Shown: positions 18,973 to 27,934, numbered from the stretch's first letter. The stretch: DNA of 36,384 bases from Sediminibacterium sp. C3 (GCF_000508085.1 NZ_KI669560.1:2385187-2421570); one strand, 5' to 3'. Notes: a model not told the origin generated them from the letters alone. Translations and numbers: made by a program.

Positions 18973-21189
18973 ATGGCGCAAAATAATATCACCAAGACCC
19001 CCCTTGATGCTTTAGGTTACGGATTTATAAAAGACCATCATATACCAAAGGGTAAGGATGAATATTATCTGCGCAATATGCAGATGAGAAACGGCATTCA
19101 TTACCGAACCCTTACTGCTTATGAAATTGAGCAATTGGTGCGCAATGGCAATACCACTGATAACTGGAACCATATTCTGGTATCGGATGCGTTTAATCCA
19201 GACCTCGTAAAAAACTGTAAATTCCATGGACTGGTAAGGATTGGAAAGCTTGAACCCTATTACCTAGGATTCAGCGATCTAAAAACACCGGTGGGTTTAT
19301 ACAATTCCACCATTATCAGTTGCGACTTTGGGGACAATGTTGTCATCAACAACGTCAACTATCTCTCTCATTATATTATTGGCAGCGAAGCCATTATTAC
19401 CAACGTCAATGAACTGGTTACGACCAATCACTCCAAGTTTGGTAACGGCATTGTGAAAGACGGAGAATCCGAAGAAGTGCGCATCTGGCTGGAAATCTGC
19501 AATGAGAATACGGGTAGAAAAGTATTGCCCTTTGATGGAATGTTACCTGGCGATGCTTTCTTGTGGAGCAGATTCAGAGACGATAAAGCATTACAACAAA
19601 AATTCATAGAGTTTACGGAAAAGAAATTCAACAATAAGCGTGGCTATTACGGTAAAGTGGGCGACAGAACGGTTATTAAGAATTGTAATATTATTAAAGA
19701 CGTTTGGGTGGGATCCGATGCCTATTTTAAAGGAGCCAATAAACTCAAAAATCTTACGGTGAATTCTGGTCCTGAAGGGCGTACACAGATTGGCGAAGGT
19801 TGTGAAATGGTGAATGGAAATATTGGCTATGGTTGTCGTATTTTCTATGGAGTAAAAGCCGTTCGTTTTATCATGGCAGATCATTCACAATTAAAATATG
19901 GTGCCCGTCTCATCAACTCCTATCTGGGGCAAAACGCTACCATTTCCTGTTGCGAAGTATTGAATTCATTAATATTTCCTGCACACGAACAACACCATAA
20001 CAACTCCTTTCTTTGTGCGGCTCTCGTAATGGGTCAAAGCAATATTGCAGCAGGTGCCACCATTGGTTCCAACCACAACAGCAGAAGTGCTGATGGTGAA
20101 ATCATTATGGGACGTGGGTTCTGGCCAGGTCTTTGTGTTAGCCTAAAGCACAATTCTATTTTTGCTTCTTTCACTATGATTAGTAAGGGCGACTACCCTG
20201 CTGAATTGAATGTGCCCATCCCATTTTGCTTAATTAGCAACGATACCAAGAACGACCACCTTACCATTATGCCTGCGTATTGGTTCTTGTATAATATGTA
20301 TGCACTGGCGCGTAACGCTGGCAAATATGAACAACGCGACAAACGTCACGACAAAACACAGAAACTGGAGTACGATTATCTGGCTCCTGACAGTGTCAAT
20401 GAAATTTTTACTGCTCTGGAAAAACTGGAACTCTACACCGGAAAAGCCTATCTGCGATCAGAGAAAAAATCGGATCATGATACGGCAGAAGCAATGGCTG
20501 TGGGTAAACTCCTTTTAAAGAGTAATAACAAACTGGTGGACACACTGGAAATTACGGCCAGTGACATCGAAAACAGCAAACGCAAGACCGTATTGGTTAA
20601 AGTGCGTCAGGCTTATAAAATATTTGAAGACGTATTGTTATATTATGGCGTTAAATCTTTACTGAGTCTTATTGGCAAAAATCCGCCGGACTCCATTGAA
20701 GCATTCACCAAACGCATCCCCAAAAAATTAAGCAGAACCCCTTGGGTGAACCTGGGAGGACAATTGATGCCTACTGCCGACCTGACTGAATTACGTAAAA
20801 AAATAACTACTGGTAAAATTAAAGGCTGGGACGACCTGCACGCCCAATATGCAGCTAAAGGGGAATTGTACGAAGAGCAAAAATGTCTTCATGGACTTGC
20901 CACTCTCAGTGAAATAACAGAGCTATCTCTGCATCAGTTAGACAAACACCAGATCAATTATTTACTGAACAGTGCGGTATCTACCATGGAATGGATGACC
21001 AAAGGTATTCATGATTCCAGAGCCAAAGACTATAGCAATCCATTCCGTAAAATGGTCTATGAAAGTTTTGCTGAAATGAATGAAGTGGTGGGTAAGCTGG
21101 AAGACAATAGCTTTATTAAAGAACAAATAGGAGAACTGAAATCCTTTAAAAAAGAAATCAGTTCTCTCAAAAAACACCTGGGGGTTTAA
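18973..21189 (+). CDS. DUF4954 family protein with left-handed beta-helix
   Basis: 738 residues. The first two thirds show hexapeptide-like left-handed beta-helix turns: 'TIISCDFGDNVVINNVNYLSHYIIGSEAIITNVNEL', 'TVIKNCNIIKDVWVGSDAYFKGANKLKNLTV', 'QIGEGCEMVNGNIGYGCRIFYGV', 'IAAGATIGSNHNSRS'. Such folds are shared with sugar-nucleotide acyl- and nucleotidyl-transferases (GlmU-like), but no transferase motif is obvious. The last third is helical. It is a Bacteroidota family of unknown function (DUF4954). Placement 5 bases behind glmS implies cotranscription and suggests a role linked to amino-sugar metabolism; that is inference only. Confidence 0.85.
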   Translation: MAQNNITKTPLDALGYGFIKDHHIPKGKDEYYLRNMQMRNGIHYRTLTAYEIEQLVRNGNTTDNWNHILVSDAFNPDLVKNCKFHGLVRIGKLEPYYLGFSDLKTPVGLYNSTIISCDFGDNVVINNVNYLSHYIIGSEAIITNVNELVTTNHSKFGNGIVKDGESEEVRIWLEICNENTGRKVLPFDGMLPGDAFLWSRFRDDKALQQKFIEFTEKKFNNKRGYYGKVGDRTVIKNCNIIKDVWVGSDAYFKGANKLKNLTVNSGPEGRTQIGEGCEMVNGNIGYGCRIFYGVKAVRFIMADHSQLKYGARLINSYLGQNATISCCEVLNSLIFPAHEQHHNNSFLCAALVMGQSNIAAGATIGSNHNSRSADGEIIMGRGFWPGLCVSLKHNSIFASFTMISKGDYPAELNVPIPFCLISNDTKNDHLTIMPAYWFLYNMYALARNAGKYEQRDKRHDKTQKLEYDYLAPDSVNEIFTALEKLELYTGKAYLRSEKKSDHDTAEAMAVGKLLLKSNNKLVDTLEITASDIENSKRKTVLVKVRQAYKIFEDVLLYYGVKSLLSLIGKNPPDSIEAFTKRIPKKLSRTPWVNLGGQLMPTADLTELRKKITTGKIKGWDDLHAQYAAKGELYEEQKCLHGLATLSEITELSLHQLDKHQINYLLNSAVSTMEWMTKGIHDSRAKDYSNPFRKMVYESFAEMNEVVGKLEDNSFIKEQIGELKSFKKEISSLKKHLGV

Positions 21190-21202
21190 ATATCGGGGGC
21201 TA

Positions 21203-21778
21203 TTAAAATTTTAATCCAAGACCCAACTGAACTTGTTGGGTATTCCATTTTTGCTGGTCGGTGAAATCATTGATATTCTGTAAGCCAATATTGTATCGGC
21301 CATAAATGCGCAATACTTTTAAATTTACCTGTGCTCCCAAGACCATGGAGAAATCACCGGATTTAAATGCCTGCTGTCCGTTGCTTAATAGGTTTTCATT
21401 CTTGTTAATGAGTACTCCGAACTGTGGACCTGCTACAAAACTCAGCAAGCCAATTGGGCTGTATCGCAACAATATTGGCACCATCAGATAATCCAGTTTA
21501 ACATTGGTAGGCAAAGTAGTGTAGATGGCATCCAGATTCGTGGCTGGCTTGGTAGCTGTCTGACTCCAGATTACTTCGGGTTGTATACCCCATCGCTTTG
21601 CAAAATCAATTTCTGCGAAAGCTCCGGCATGATAGGAGAAATTAAATCCCTGATCAAAAGACTGACCATCTATTTTATTCAGGTTGGCACCTGCTTTTAC
21701 TCCTAATCTGAAACCTTTTTGAGCGTTTGCATAGGTTCCTGCAAATACCAATAAAGCAATAAATAAAATCTTACGCAT
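21203..21778 (-). CDS. Porin-like outer-membrane beta-barrel (PorT family)
   Basis: 191 residues with signal peptide MRKILFIALLVFAGTYANAQ, then amphipathic strands starting 'FRLGVKAGANLNKIDG', 'FNFSYHAGAFAEIDFAKRWGIQPEVIWSQ', ending 'VQLGLGLKF' with a terminal Phe, as expected for an outer-membrane barrel of the small OMP_b-brl_2/PorT type. Function is unknown for most members. It converges with the DUF4954 gene, 13 bases apart. Confidence 0.85.
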   Translation of the reverse strand: MRKILFIALLVFAGTYANAQKGFRLGVKAGANLNKIDGQSFDQGFNFSYHAGAFAEIDFAKRWGIQPEVIWSQTATKPATNLDAIYTTLPTNVKLDYLMVPILLRYSPIGLLSFVAGPQFGVLINKNENLLSNGQQAFKSGDFSMVLGAQVNLKVLRIYGRYNIGLQNINDFTDQQKWNTQQVQLGLGLKF

Positions 21779-21864
21779 ACATTTTGTTTAAGTGAATCAA
21801 GACAATTTATATGCCATAGACGAATAAACCTGAACCAATGTTACACTTGAAATGTTAAAAAAGC

Positions 21865-22140
21865 ATGATTACATTAACGGAAAAAGACAAAGACCGCATT
21901 ATAGAAATGGCATGGGAAGACCGAACCCCCTTTGAAGCCATTGAATTTCAGTTTGGACTATCCGAAAAAGAAGTAATTGAATTCATGCGTCAAAATAGTA
22001 AAGCCTCCAGTTTCAGAATGTGGCGTAAACGCATGAATGGCCGCAATACCAAGCACCAGCAACTAAGAGAAAAGGGAATCAACCGCTTTAAATGCAGTAT
22101 GCAACGAGCCATTTCTCTAAACAAAATTTCGAAACGGTAA
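21865..22140 (+). CDS. TIGR03643 family protein
   Basis: 91 residues. The N-terminal 'DKDRIIEMAWEDRTPFEAIEFQFGLSEKEVIEFMR' followed by 'KASSFRMWRKRMNGRNTKH' matches the TIGR03643 (DUF2805) family of short basic proteins found in proteobacteria and Bacteroidota. The first part resembles a helix-turn-helix ('PFEAIEFQFGLSEKEVIEFM'), and the basic tail suggests nucleic-acid contact, but no function is established. Transcribed alone between two minus-strand genes. Confidence 0.85.
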   Translation: MITLTEKDKDRIIEMAWEDRTPFEAIEFQFGLSEKEVIEFMRQNSKASSFRMWRKRMNGRNTKHQQLREKGINRFKCSMQRAISLNKISKR

Positions 22141-22167
22141 ATTTAAATATTCGCAACACAGCAAGTC

Positions 22168-23421
22168 TTATGCGCGGCTGAATTCTATCACTGTTATCTC
22201 AGGCATAATCCCCACCCTTCCCGGATATCCGATGAATCCGAAACCACGGTTCACATATAATTTCTGAGCCCCGTCTTCGTATAAGCCTGCCCATTGTTTG
22301 TACATCCATTTTACCGGACTCCATTTAAAATAGGGATTCTCCAGTCCAAATTGCATTCCATGCGTATGGCCTGAAAACATGATATCAATATCGGGATATT
22401 CTTTTTTTACCTGTGCATCCCAATGGCTGGGATCGTGGCTGAGTAAGAGTTTAAAAGGAATATCTTCGGTTCCTTTCACCGCCTCTTCCATCTTACCATA
22501 TTTAGGAAAACGCCCCTTGGCTCCCCAGTTTTCAATGCCCAGTACGGCAATTTTCTCTCCGTTTCTCTCCAGTACTTTGTTTTCATTCATGAGCAATTGC
22601 CATCCCATGTCTTTATGTGTCTGCATCAAAGCCTGCAAATTGGCTTGCTTTTCAGCTGCCGATGGCCATTGTACATAATCTCCATAGTCATGATTGCCCA
22701 ATGAACTATAAACACCCAACGGTGCCTTTAAGCGTGCAAAGCTGTTTTTCAGGGGCTCCATTTCTGTAGCGCGGTCGTTCACCAGATCACCCGTGAAAAA
22801 AATCAAGTCAGGGTTCTGAGCCAGAATCAGATCAATCCCTTTATTCACTTCTTTCACGTCCTGCAAACTGCCACTGTGGACGTCACTGATTTGAACCAGT
22901 TTTAATCCCTCAAAAGCCGCCGGCAAATTCGGAAAAGACAATTTTATTTTTTTAACCTGATAATTATACTTGTTTTTAAAGCCCCAGAGCATGGTACCAA
23001 ATAAAGTAGATCCCAGCCCCAGCCCAATCCAGCTAAGAAAAACAGAACGGGAAACCATGCCCCCGTCCCCTAATGACTGGCCCCCGGTTTTTTTGTAAAT
23101 ATTAACAAGCGCCCACCAGCTCCCACGGCGGACATCATCCACCAGAAAAATGGTTGTGGCAATTAATTTGGCAATGAATAAGCCCGCCAATACGGCAAAA
23201 ACATAGTTTCGGAAAATTTTGGACTGTTGCAAAGCTGGCACAAAAGGAAATGCCAACAGGGAAAATATGGTAAGCACAGAAACCAGCCAGAAACCAAAGT
23301 GGATATACATCCGGGCCCTTTCCGAAAGCGGCTGGGTAACGGTTTTCACCGCCTGATACACATAAAAATCAAGCAAAACCATGATGGCTGCTATAAAAAA
23401 CAATGTCCCTGTACTGCGCAT
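22168..23421 (-). CDS. Membrane-anchored metallophosphoesterase
   Basis: 417 residues. Hydrophobic segments at about 5-25, 40-62, 72-95 and 127-147 anchor a cytoplasmic or periplasmic calcineurin-like domain. All motifs are present: 'LVQISDVHSGS' (D180, H182), 'FFTGDLVND' (G211-D212), 'SLGNHDYGD' (N243-H244-D245), 'LLLSHDPSHWD' and 'FSGHTHGMQFG'. This is the YaeI/YkuE-like layout with an extended membrane N-terminus. The E. coli and B. subtilis relatives are implicated in lipid-related phosphate ester hydrolysis, but the substrate here is unknown. It is divergent from parA. Confidence 0.9.
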   Translation of the reverse strand: MRSTGTLFFIAAIMVLLDFYVYQAVKTVTQPLSERARMYIHFGFWLVSVLTIFSLLAFPFVPALQQSKIFRNYVFAVLAGLFIAKLIATTIFLVDDVRRGSWWALVNIYKKTGGQSLGDGGMVSRSVFLSWIGLGLGSTLFGTMLWGFKNKYNYQVKKIKLSFPNLPAAFEGLKLVQISDVHSGSLQDVKEVNKGIDLILAQNPDLIFFTGDLVNDRATEMEPLKNSFARLKAPLGVYSSLGNHDYGDYVQWPSAAEKQANLQALMQTHKDMGWQLLMNENKVLERNGEKIAVLGIENWGAKGRFPKYGKMEEAVKGTEDIPFKLLLSHDPSHWDAQVKKEYPDIDIMFSGHTHGMQFGLENPYFKWSPVKWMYKQWAGLYEDGAQKLYVNRGFGFIGYPGRVGIMPEITVIEFSRA

Positions 23422-23464
23422 ATTTTAATATAATAGGTAAAGATAAGTACCCTCCATAACAGCG

Positions 23465-23497
23465 ATCGGATAATATTGTTTGAGAGCTGTATCCGAT
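23465..23497. promoter_or_regulatory. Inverted repeat over the parA promoter
   Basis: Arms ATCGGATA (23465-23472) and TATCCGAT (23490-23497) are perfect 8-base complements flanking the -33 element and half of the spacer of the parA promoter. The position fits an operator for autorepression of parAB, known in other ParA/ParB systems; no direct proof here. Confidence 0.45.
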
Positions 23498-23509
23498 GCC
23501 GTATTTTTG
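23479..23509 (+). promoter_or_regulatory. Bacteroidota-type promoter of the parAB operon
   Basis: TTTG at 23479-23482, 19 bases, then TATTTTTG at 23502-23509: an exact match to the Bacteroidota -33/-7 pattern (TTTG and TAnnTTTG). It lies 25 bases before the parA ATG at 23535, so the leader would be short. Confidence 0.75.
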
Positions 23510-23534
23510 ACAACCGAGAAAAGGAATAGCAATT

Positions 23535-24335
23535 ATGGCAAGAATTATTGGCGTGGCCAATCAAAAAGGCGGAGTAGGTAAAACCACCACTGCAATTAAC
23601 GTAGCAGCCAGTCTGGCTGTTCTGGAATACAAGACCCTGTTGGTGGATGCGGATCCTCAGGCCAACAGTACAACCGGGGTGGGTTTCGACCTGCACAATA
23701 TTACCAACAGCCTATACGACTGCATGGTAAACAGTGTTACTGCCAATGAAGTGATTTTAAAAAGTGATATTCCCAATTTAGACTTGATTCCCTCTCATAT
23801 TGATTTGGTGGGAGCAGAACTGGAAATGATCAATTACCCCAACCGGGAAAATGTGATGAAGAATATTCTGGATGCGGTTCGCGATCGGTACGATTTTATC
23901 ATTATCGACTGCTCTCCTTCTCTTGGATTGATTACCGTGAACTCATTGGTAGCTTCTGACAGTGTAATTGTACCGGTTCAGTGCGAATTCTTTGCGTTGG
24001 AAGGATTGGGTAAATTATTGAACACCATTAAAATTGTACAGAATCGTTTGAATCCTGCCTTACAGATAGAAGGGATTTTAATGACCATGTACGATGGACG
24101 CTTGCGTTTGTGTAACCAGGTAGTGAGTGAAGTACGACGCCATTTTGATGATATGGTTTTTGCAACCATCATCCATAGAAATACCCGTTTGAGCGAGGCT
24201 CCCAGCGTTGGTAAGCCCGTGATTTTATACGATGCAGAAAGCAAGGGTGCAGTGAATTACCTGAACCTGACCAAGGAAATTCTGCAGAACAACGGCATGA
24301 CTAAAATTTCTAACCAGGACAGAATTATTGAATAA
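23535..24335 (+). CDS. parA: Chromosome-partitioning ATPase ParA (Soj)
   Basis: 266 residues. The deviant Walker A 'KGGVGKTT' starts at residue 11 with the signature Lys11 and the P-loop Lys16. 'LLVDADPQANST' is the A' motif and 'FIIIDCSPSLGL' the Walker B. Small-type Soj/ParA without an N-terminal DNA-binding domain, which fits a chromosomal system. It binds DNA non-specifically as an ATP dimer and moves ParB-parS complexes. The parB gene follows after 2 bases. Confidence 0.97.
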   Translation: MARIIGVANQKGGVGKTTTAINVAASLAVLEYKTLLVDADPQANSTTGVGFDLHNITNSLYDCMVNSVTANEVILKSDIPNLDLIPSHIDLVGAELEMINYPNRENVMKNILDAVRDRYDFIIIDCSPSLGLITVNSLVASDSVIVPVQCEFFALEGLGKLLNTIKIVQNRLNPALQIEGILMTMYDGRLRLCNQVVSEVRRHFDDMVFATIIHRNTRLSEAPSVGKPVILYDAESKGAVNYLNLTKEILQNNGMTKISNQDRIIE

Positions 24336-24337
24336 TT

Positions 24338-25267
24338 ATGAGCAATCCAAAACCTAGTAAAGACCTGATTGGTAAAGGACTTAGGTCTTTACTGCAAAAT
24401 ATAGATACCGACCTAAAGAATACTTCTGGCAGTTTAAAAAGTGAAGTAGTAGAACAGGTAACTACCAGTGCGCGTATTCCTTTGGCAGATATTCAAATCA
24501 ACCCAAAGAACCCCAGAAGAGATTTTGATGAGCAAGCCTTACAGGAACTGGCGAACTCCATTAAAATGCACGATATCATTCAGCCTTTAACGGTTAGCAA
24601 ACTACCCAATGGAAAGTATCAGCTGATTGCAGGGGAAAGAAGATTCAGGGCTTCCAAACTGGCTGGATTAAAAGACGTTCCGGCTTATGTAAGACAAGCC
24701 AATGACCAGCAATTACTGGAACTCGCTTTACTCGAGAACATTCAGCGCGAAAACTTAAATGCCATTGAAACGGCATTGAGTTTTAAACGCATGATGGAAG
24801 AACTGGACTATACCCAGGAGCAGGTGGCCGAGAGAATGGGGAAAGAGAGAAGCACGGTTACCAACTATATCCGTTTGTTGAAATTACCACCGGATATTCA
24901 GGCGGCGGTACGCAATGGCAGCATTACCATGGGCCATGCAAGAGCTTTGATTAATATTGATACCATCGACAAGCAATTGTATGTATTCAAGGAAATACAA
25001 CAAAAGCAACTCAGTGTTCGTCAGACAGAAGAACTGGTAAGAAAATTATACAAGGGTGATAAATCTGCTGGAACAGCCGCTGCTACTGGTGGGAAAAATG
25101 ATTTGCCTCCTGCCTATCAGAAAATTGAAGACAACCTGGCATCACATTTTGGCACCAAGGTTAAAATGACGCACAACAAAAAAGGGTACGGAAGTATCTC
25201 TATTGAATACTACTCACTGGATGAGCTGAATAAGATTCTGGATTTGATGAATATAACCGTGGGTTAA
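24338..25267 (+). CDS. parB: Chromosome-partitioning protein ParB
   Basis: 309 residues. An N-terminal 'GLRSLLQ' ParA-contact type segment is followed by the ParB/Srx CTPase domain with 'NPRRDFDEQALQELANSIKMHDIIQPLTV' and box II 'GERRFRA' (99-105). Then comes the central helix-turn-helix 'YTQEQVAERMGKERSTVTNYIRLLKLP' (about 153-178) and a C-terminal dimerisation part. It loads on parS and slides as a CTP clamp. No convincing parS is seen beside the operon. Confidence 0.97.
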   Translation: MSNPKPSKDLIGKGLRSLLQNIDTDLKNTSGSLKSEVVEQVTTSARIPLADIQINPKNPRRDFDEQALQELANSIKMHDIIQPLTVSKLPNGKYQLIAGERRFRASKLAGLKDVPAYVRQANDQQLLELALLENIQRENLNAIETALSFKRMMEELDYTQEQVAERMGKERSTVTNYIRLLKLPPDIQAAVRNGSITMGHARALINIDTIDKQLYVFKEIQQKQLSVRQTEELVRKLYKGDKSAGTAAATGGKNDLPPAYQKIEDNLASHFGTKVKMTHNKKGYGSISIEYYSLDELNKILDLMNITVG

Positions 25268-25273
25268 ACTGGC

Positions 25274-25933
25274 ATGTTCAAAAAATTATTGATTGTTTTT
25301 GTTTTGGTTCTTGCAGGATCAAAAGGCGCTTTTGCACAAACGGATACCGATAGCGCAAAGGTTGTTTTATTGCCGGAACTGAGCCCCAAAGAACAATCTA
25401 AATTGAAGAAGAAAATCAGGGACTCCATTTGGCTATTAACCCATGTTCCGCAAAAAGCCACCCGACGCTCAGCCATGATTCCCGGATGGGGACAGGCTTA
25501 TAACCGTGAATATTGGAAAATACCTTTGGTATACGGGGTACTGGGAATTCCGGCAGCTACTTTTGTTTACAACAATTCTTACTATAAAAAAACCAAGTTT
25601 GCTTACGAAGCTTTATTCAAAGCTCAATCCGGAGACAGCTCCGATATTGCAGCCATCGATCCGGAACTTAGGGGATTAAGTATTGGCTCTATGCAAAACT
25701 ACCGGAATGCTTTTCGCCGCGACAGGGATTATTCTATACTTTGGTTTTTGCTAGCCTGGGGATTACAGGTGGTCGACGCTACGGTATTCGGGCATCTTAG
25801 ACATTTTGATGTAAGCAGCAGTTTGAGTATGCATATTCAACCACAGTTGAATCCAGCAACACGAACACCAGGATTATCTTTACAATTCACCGTTAAGGAA
25901 AAAAGCAAGAAGCCTTTGGCCATTGCACGTTAA
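25274..25933 (+). CDS. DUF5683 domain-containing membrane protein
   Basis: 219 residues with signal MFKKLLIVFVLVLAGSKGAFAQ, a charged linker ('LSPKEQSKLKKKIRDS'), and the family core 'RRSAMIPGWGQAYNREYWKIPLVYGVLGIPAATFVYNN', with a second hydrophobic stretch 'DYSILWFLLAWGLQVVDATVFGHLRHFDV'. DUF5683 proteins are found beside parAB in many Bacteroidota. Role unknown; membrane location likely. It is 6 bases after parB and 10 bases before dapB, so it is part of the operon. Confidence 0.85.
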   Translation: MFKKLLIVFVLVLAGSKGAFAQTDTDSAKVVLLPELSPKEQSKLKKKIRDSIWLLTHVPQKATRRSAMIPGWGQAYNREYWKIPLVYGVLGIPAATFVYNNSYYKKTKFAYEALFKAQSGDSSDIAAIDPELRGLSIGSMQNYRNAFRRDRDYSILWFLLAWGLQVVDATVFGHLRHFDVSSSLSMHIQPQLNPATRTPGLSLQFTVKEKSKKPLAIAR

Positions 25934-25943
25934 AATAACTTTT

Positions 25944-26666
25944 ATGAAAATTGCATTAATTGGATACGGTAAAATGGGCAAAGCCATTGAAGCCATTGCC
26001 TTGCAACAAGGACATGAGATAGTGTTGAGAATAGACCTGGACAATGCAGCAGAATTTACCAAAGAAAATCTGAACAAGGCCGATGTAGCGATTGAATTCA
26101 CCGGACCACATAGCGCGGTAAATAATATTCGCAAATGCCTGGAATTCGGTGTCCCAGTAGTGAGTGGATCTACCGGCTGGCTGGCAGAATGGGATGCTGT
26201 AGAAGCGTATTGCAAATCAGTGGACGGCACATTGATTTATTCCAGCAATTTCAGTATTGGCGTGAATTTGTTTTTTGAACTGAATAAGTACCTGGCAACA
26301 TTAATGGAGAACTACCCTGACTACGATGTAAGCCTGAAAGAAATACACCACACGCAGAAAAAAGACGCCCCCAGTGGTACTGCCATCAGTCTGGCAGAAC
26401 AGATACTGGCCATGATTGGACGCAAGCGCGAGTGGACCAATGATATGGCTGCCAAAGAACCCCATCACCTGAATATTGTTTCTGAACGAATAGACCCCGC
26501 TCCGGGTACCCACTATGTAACATACAGTTCTGCTATTGATGATATTGAAATCATCCATACGGCACACAACAGAACCGGGTTTGCGGGTGGTGCTGTGAAA
26601 GCTGCAGCCTATGCCGTTGGGAAGAAAGGTATTTACACGATGAAGCAGGTATTGGGCTTATCTTAG
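25944..26666 (+). CDS. dapB: 4-hydroxy-tetrahydrodipicolinate reductase
   Basis: 240 residues from the ATG at 25944; a longer frame from 25923 would add seven residues without support. The N-terminal nucleotide-binding loop is 'IGYGKMGKAIE' (G7-G12 region). 'EFTGPHSAVNNI' and 'SGSTGW' follow, and the active site is 'EIHHTQKKDAPSGTA', with His135 as acid and Lys139. It makes tetrahydrodipicolinate for lysine and diaminopimelate. Shorter than the E. coli enzyme, as usual in Bacteroidota. It is downstream of parA-parB-DUF5683; in many relatives lepB comes next, whereas here an Rrf2 gene does. Confidence 0.95.
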   Translation: MKIALIGYGKMGKAIEAIALQQGHEIVLRIDLDNAAEFTKENLNKADVAIEFTGPHSAVNNIRKCLEFGVPVVSGSTGWLAEWDAVEAYCKSVDGTLIYSSNFSIGVNLFFELNKYLATLMENYPDYDVSLKEIHHTQKKDAPSGTAISLAEQILAMIGRKREWTNDMAAKEPHHLNIVSERIDPAPGTHYVTYSSAIDDIEIIHTAHNRTGFAGGAVKAAAYAVGKKGIYTMKQVLGLS

Positions 26667-26685
26667 TATATAAAATAATCTAACG

Positions 26686-27094
26686 ATGCTATCAAAAAAG
26701 ACGCAATATGCTTTTAAAGCACTTACCTTTATGGCAGAGCAACAGCATTCTGGCCCTTTTTTAATAGCAGAGATAGCAGACAAAAGAAAATCCCCCTGAA
26801 GTTTCTTGAGTCGATCCTGCTTGAATTAAAAAAGCAGGCATACTGAACAGTAAAAAAGGCAAAGGGGGTGGATATTTTTACAATGCAGCTCCCGACACCA
26901 TTTCTCTGGCAACCATTATGCGACTGATGGAAGGTCCGATTGCTTTACTGCCCTGCGTTAGTTTGAACTTCTACCAGAAATGTGAAGATTGCATTGAGCA
27001 GAAATGCGGCTTAAATAAAACATTGGTTCAGGTAAGAGATCAGACCCTGGAAATTTTAGAAAACAAAAAAATTACAGACCTCGTTATTTCTTAA
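26686..27094 (+). pseudogene. Rrf2-family transcriptional regulator with two one-base frameshifts
   Basis: ATG 26686 reads 'MLSKKTQYAFKALTFMAEQQ' and '...LIAEIADKRKSP' then stops at 26797-26799. Adding one A to the run 26787-26790 gives 'RKIPLKFLESILLELKK', and adding one A to the run 26828-26833 restores 'AGILNSKKGKGGGYFYNAAPDTISLATIMRLMEGPIALLPCVSLNF' through to TAA 27092-27094. The result is 136 residues, the normal Rrf2 size, with winged helix and three cysteines (C-x-x-C followed by C in 'YQKCEDCIEQKCGL') of the type that binds an iron-sulfur cluster in IscR/NsrR-like sensors. Both shifts are losses in A runs. The gene lies 19 bases after dapB. Confidence 0.8.
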
Positions 27095-27121
27095 GTTAAC
27101 CCACAAACCCAAACAAACAAA

Positions 27122-27850
27122 ATGAAAAAGTTACTTGTACTGGCCATGTTCCTGCCATTCCTGCAAGCAGATGCACAAAAATTAATTGGTGGTAAAAATA
27201 TCATCAAATGGAATGTTGGTTCTATGGCTGCCAGAAATCTCCATTTTACGTACGAAAGAAGTTTAACAAAAAACATTTCTTTCTCTTTGAGTTACCGAAC
27301 CATGAGCAAAGGTGCTCTTCCATTTAAAGATCAGTTTAAAGAAGCCATCAACAGCAACGATATTAACCTGGATAATTTTCAGATTGGCAATACAGCCATT
27401 ACCCCTGAATTGCGTTTTTATTTGAGCATGGGCAGAATGAAGGGCTTCTATCTGGCTCCTTATGTACGTTTTGCCACTTTCGATTTAGGTGCTCCCATTA
27501 AATACACCGCATCTACTTCACCATTGGTAGAGAAAGAAGCGGTATTCAACGGAAAAATCAAAAGTACCAGTGCAGGTTTAATGATTGGGTATCAGTTCCA
27601 GATTGCCACTAAAATTGTGCTGGATTTTCAAATCATTGGTGGACACTACGGAACCAGCAAGGGCGATTTGAATTTTGCGTCTACACTGAACAGTTTTGAA
27701 CAAGCTGAACTAAAGAAAAATCTGGACGAAATTGACGCCAAGCCTTTCAAGTTTACCAATACAGTAAACAGCAGTGGCGCTCAAATTAAATCCGATGGTC
27801 CATGGGCAGGTATCAGAGCAGTAAACATTGGACTGGGAATTCGTTTTTAA
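27122..27850 (+). CDS. Outer-membrane beta-barrel protein (DUF3575-like)
   Basis: 242 residues with signal MKKLLVLAMFLPFLQADAQ. Strand-rich body: 'NIIKWNVGSMAARNLHFTYERSLTKNISFSLSYRTMSKG', 'ITPELRFYLSMGRMKGFYLAPYVRFATFDL', 'STSAGLMIGYQFQIATKIVLDFQIIGGHYG', ending 'RAVNIGLGIRF'. The terminal Phe and alternating pattern point to a small outer-membrane barrel of the DUF3575 sort. Function unknown. A bidirectional hairpin separates it from the convergent gene. Confidence 0.8.
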   Translation: MKKLLVLAMFLPFLQADAQKLIGGKNIIKWNVGSMAARNLHFTYERSLTKNISFSLSYRTMSKGALPFKDQFKEAINSNDINLDNFQIGNTAITPELRFYLSMGRMKGFYLAPYVRFATFDLGAPIKYTASTSPLVEKEAVFNGKIKSTSAGLMIGYQFQIATKIVLDFQIIGGHYGTSKGDLNFASTLNSFEQAELKKNLDEIDAKPFKFTNTVNSSGAQIKSDGPWAGIRAVNIGLGIRF

Positions 27851-27905
27851 ATTATCATTGACTTCAAGTTGAGTCACACTCAATTTAGATGAATTGCATT
27901 CCAAC

Positions 27906-27934
27906 AAAAAACCTGCACTATTTGCGCAGGTTTT
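27906..27934. terminator. Bidirectional terminator between convergent genes
   Basis: Arms AAAACCTGC (27907-27915) and GCAGGTTTT (27926-27934) around a ten-base loop, with an A run before and a T run after, so each strand ends in U's. It overlaps the stop codon of the minus-strand dehydrogenase gene (27918-27920). Confidence 0.75.
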
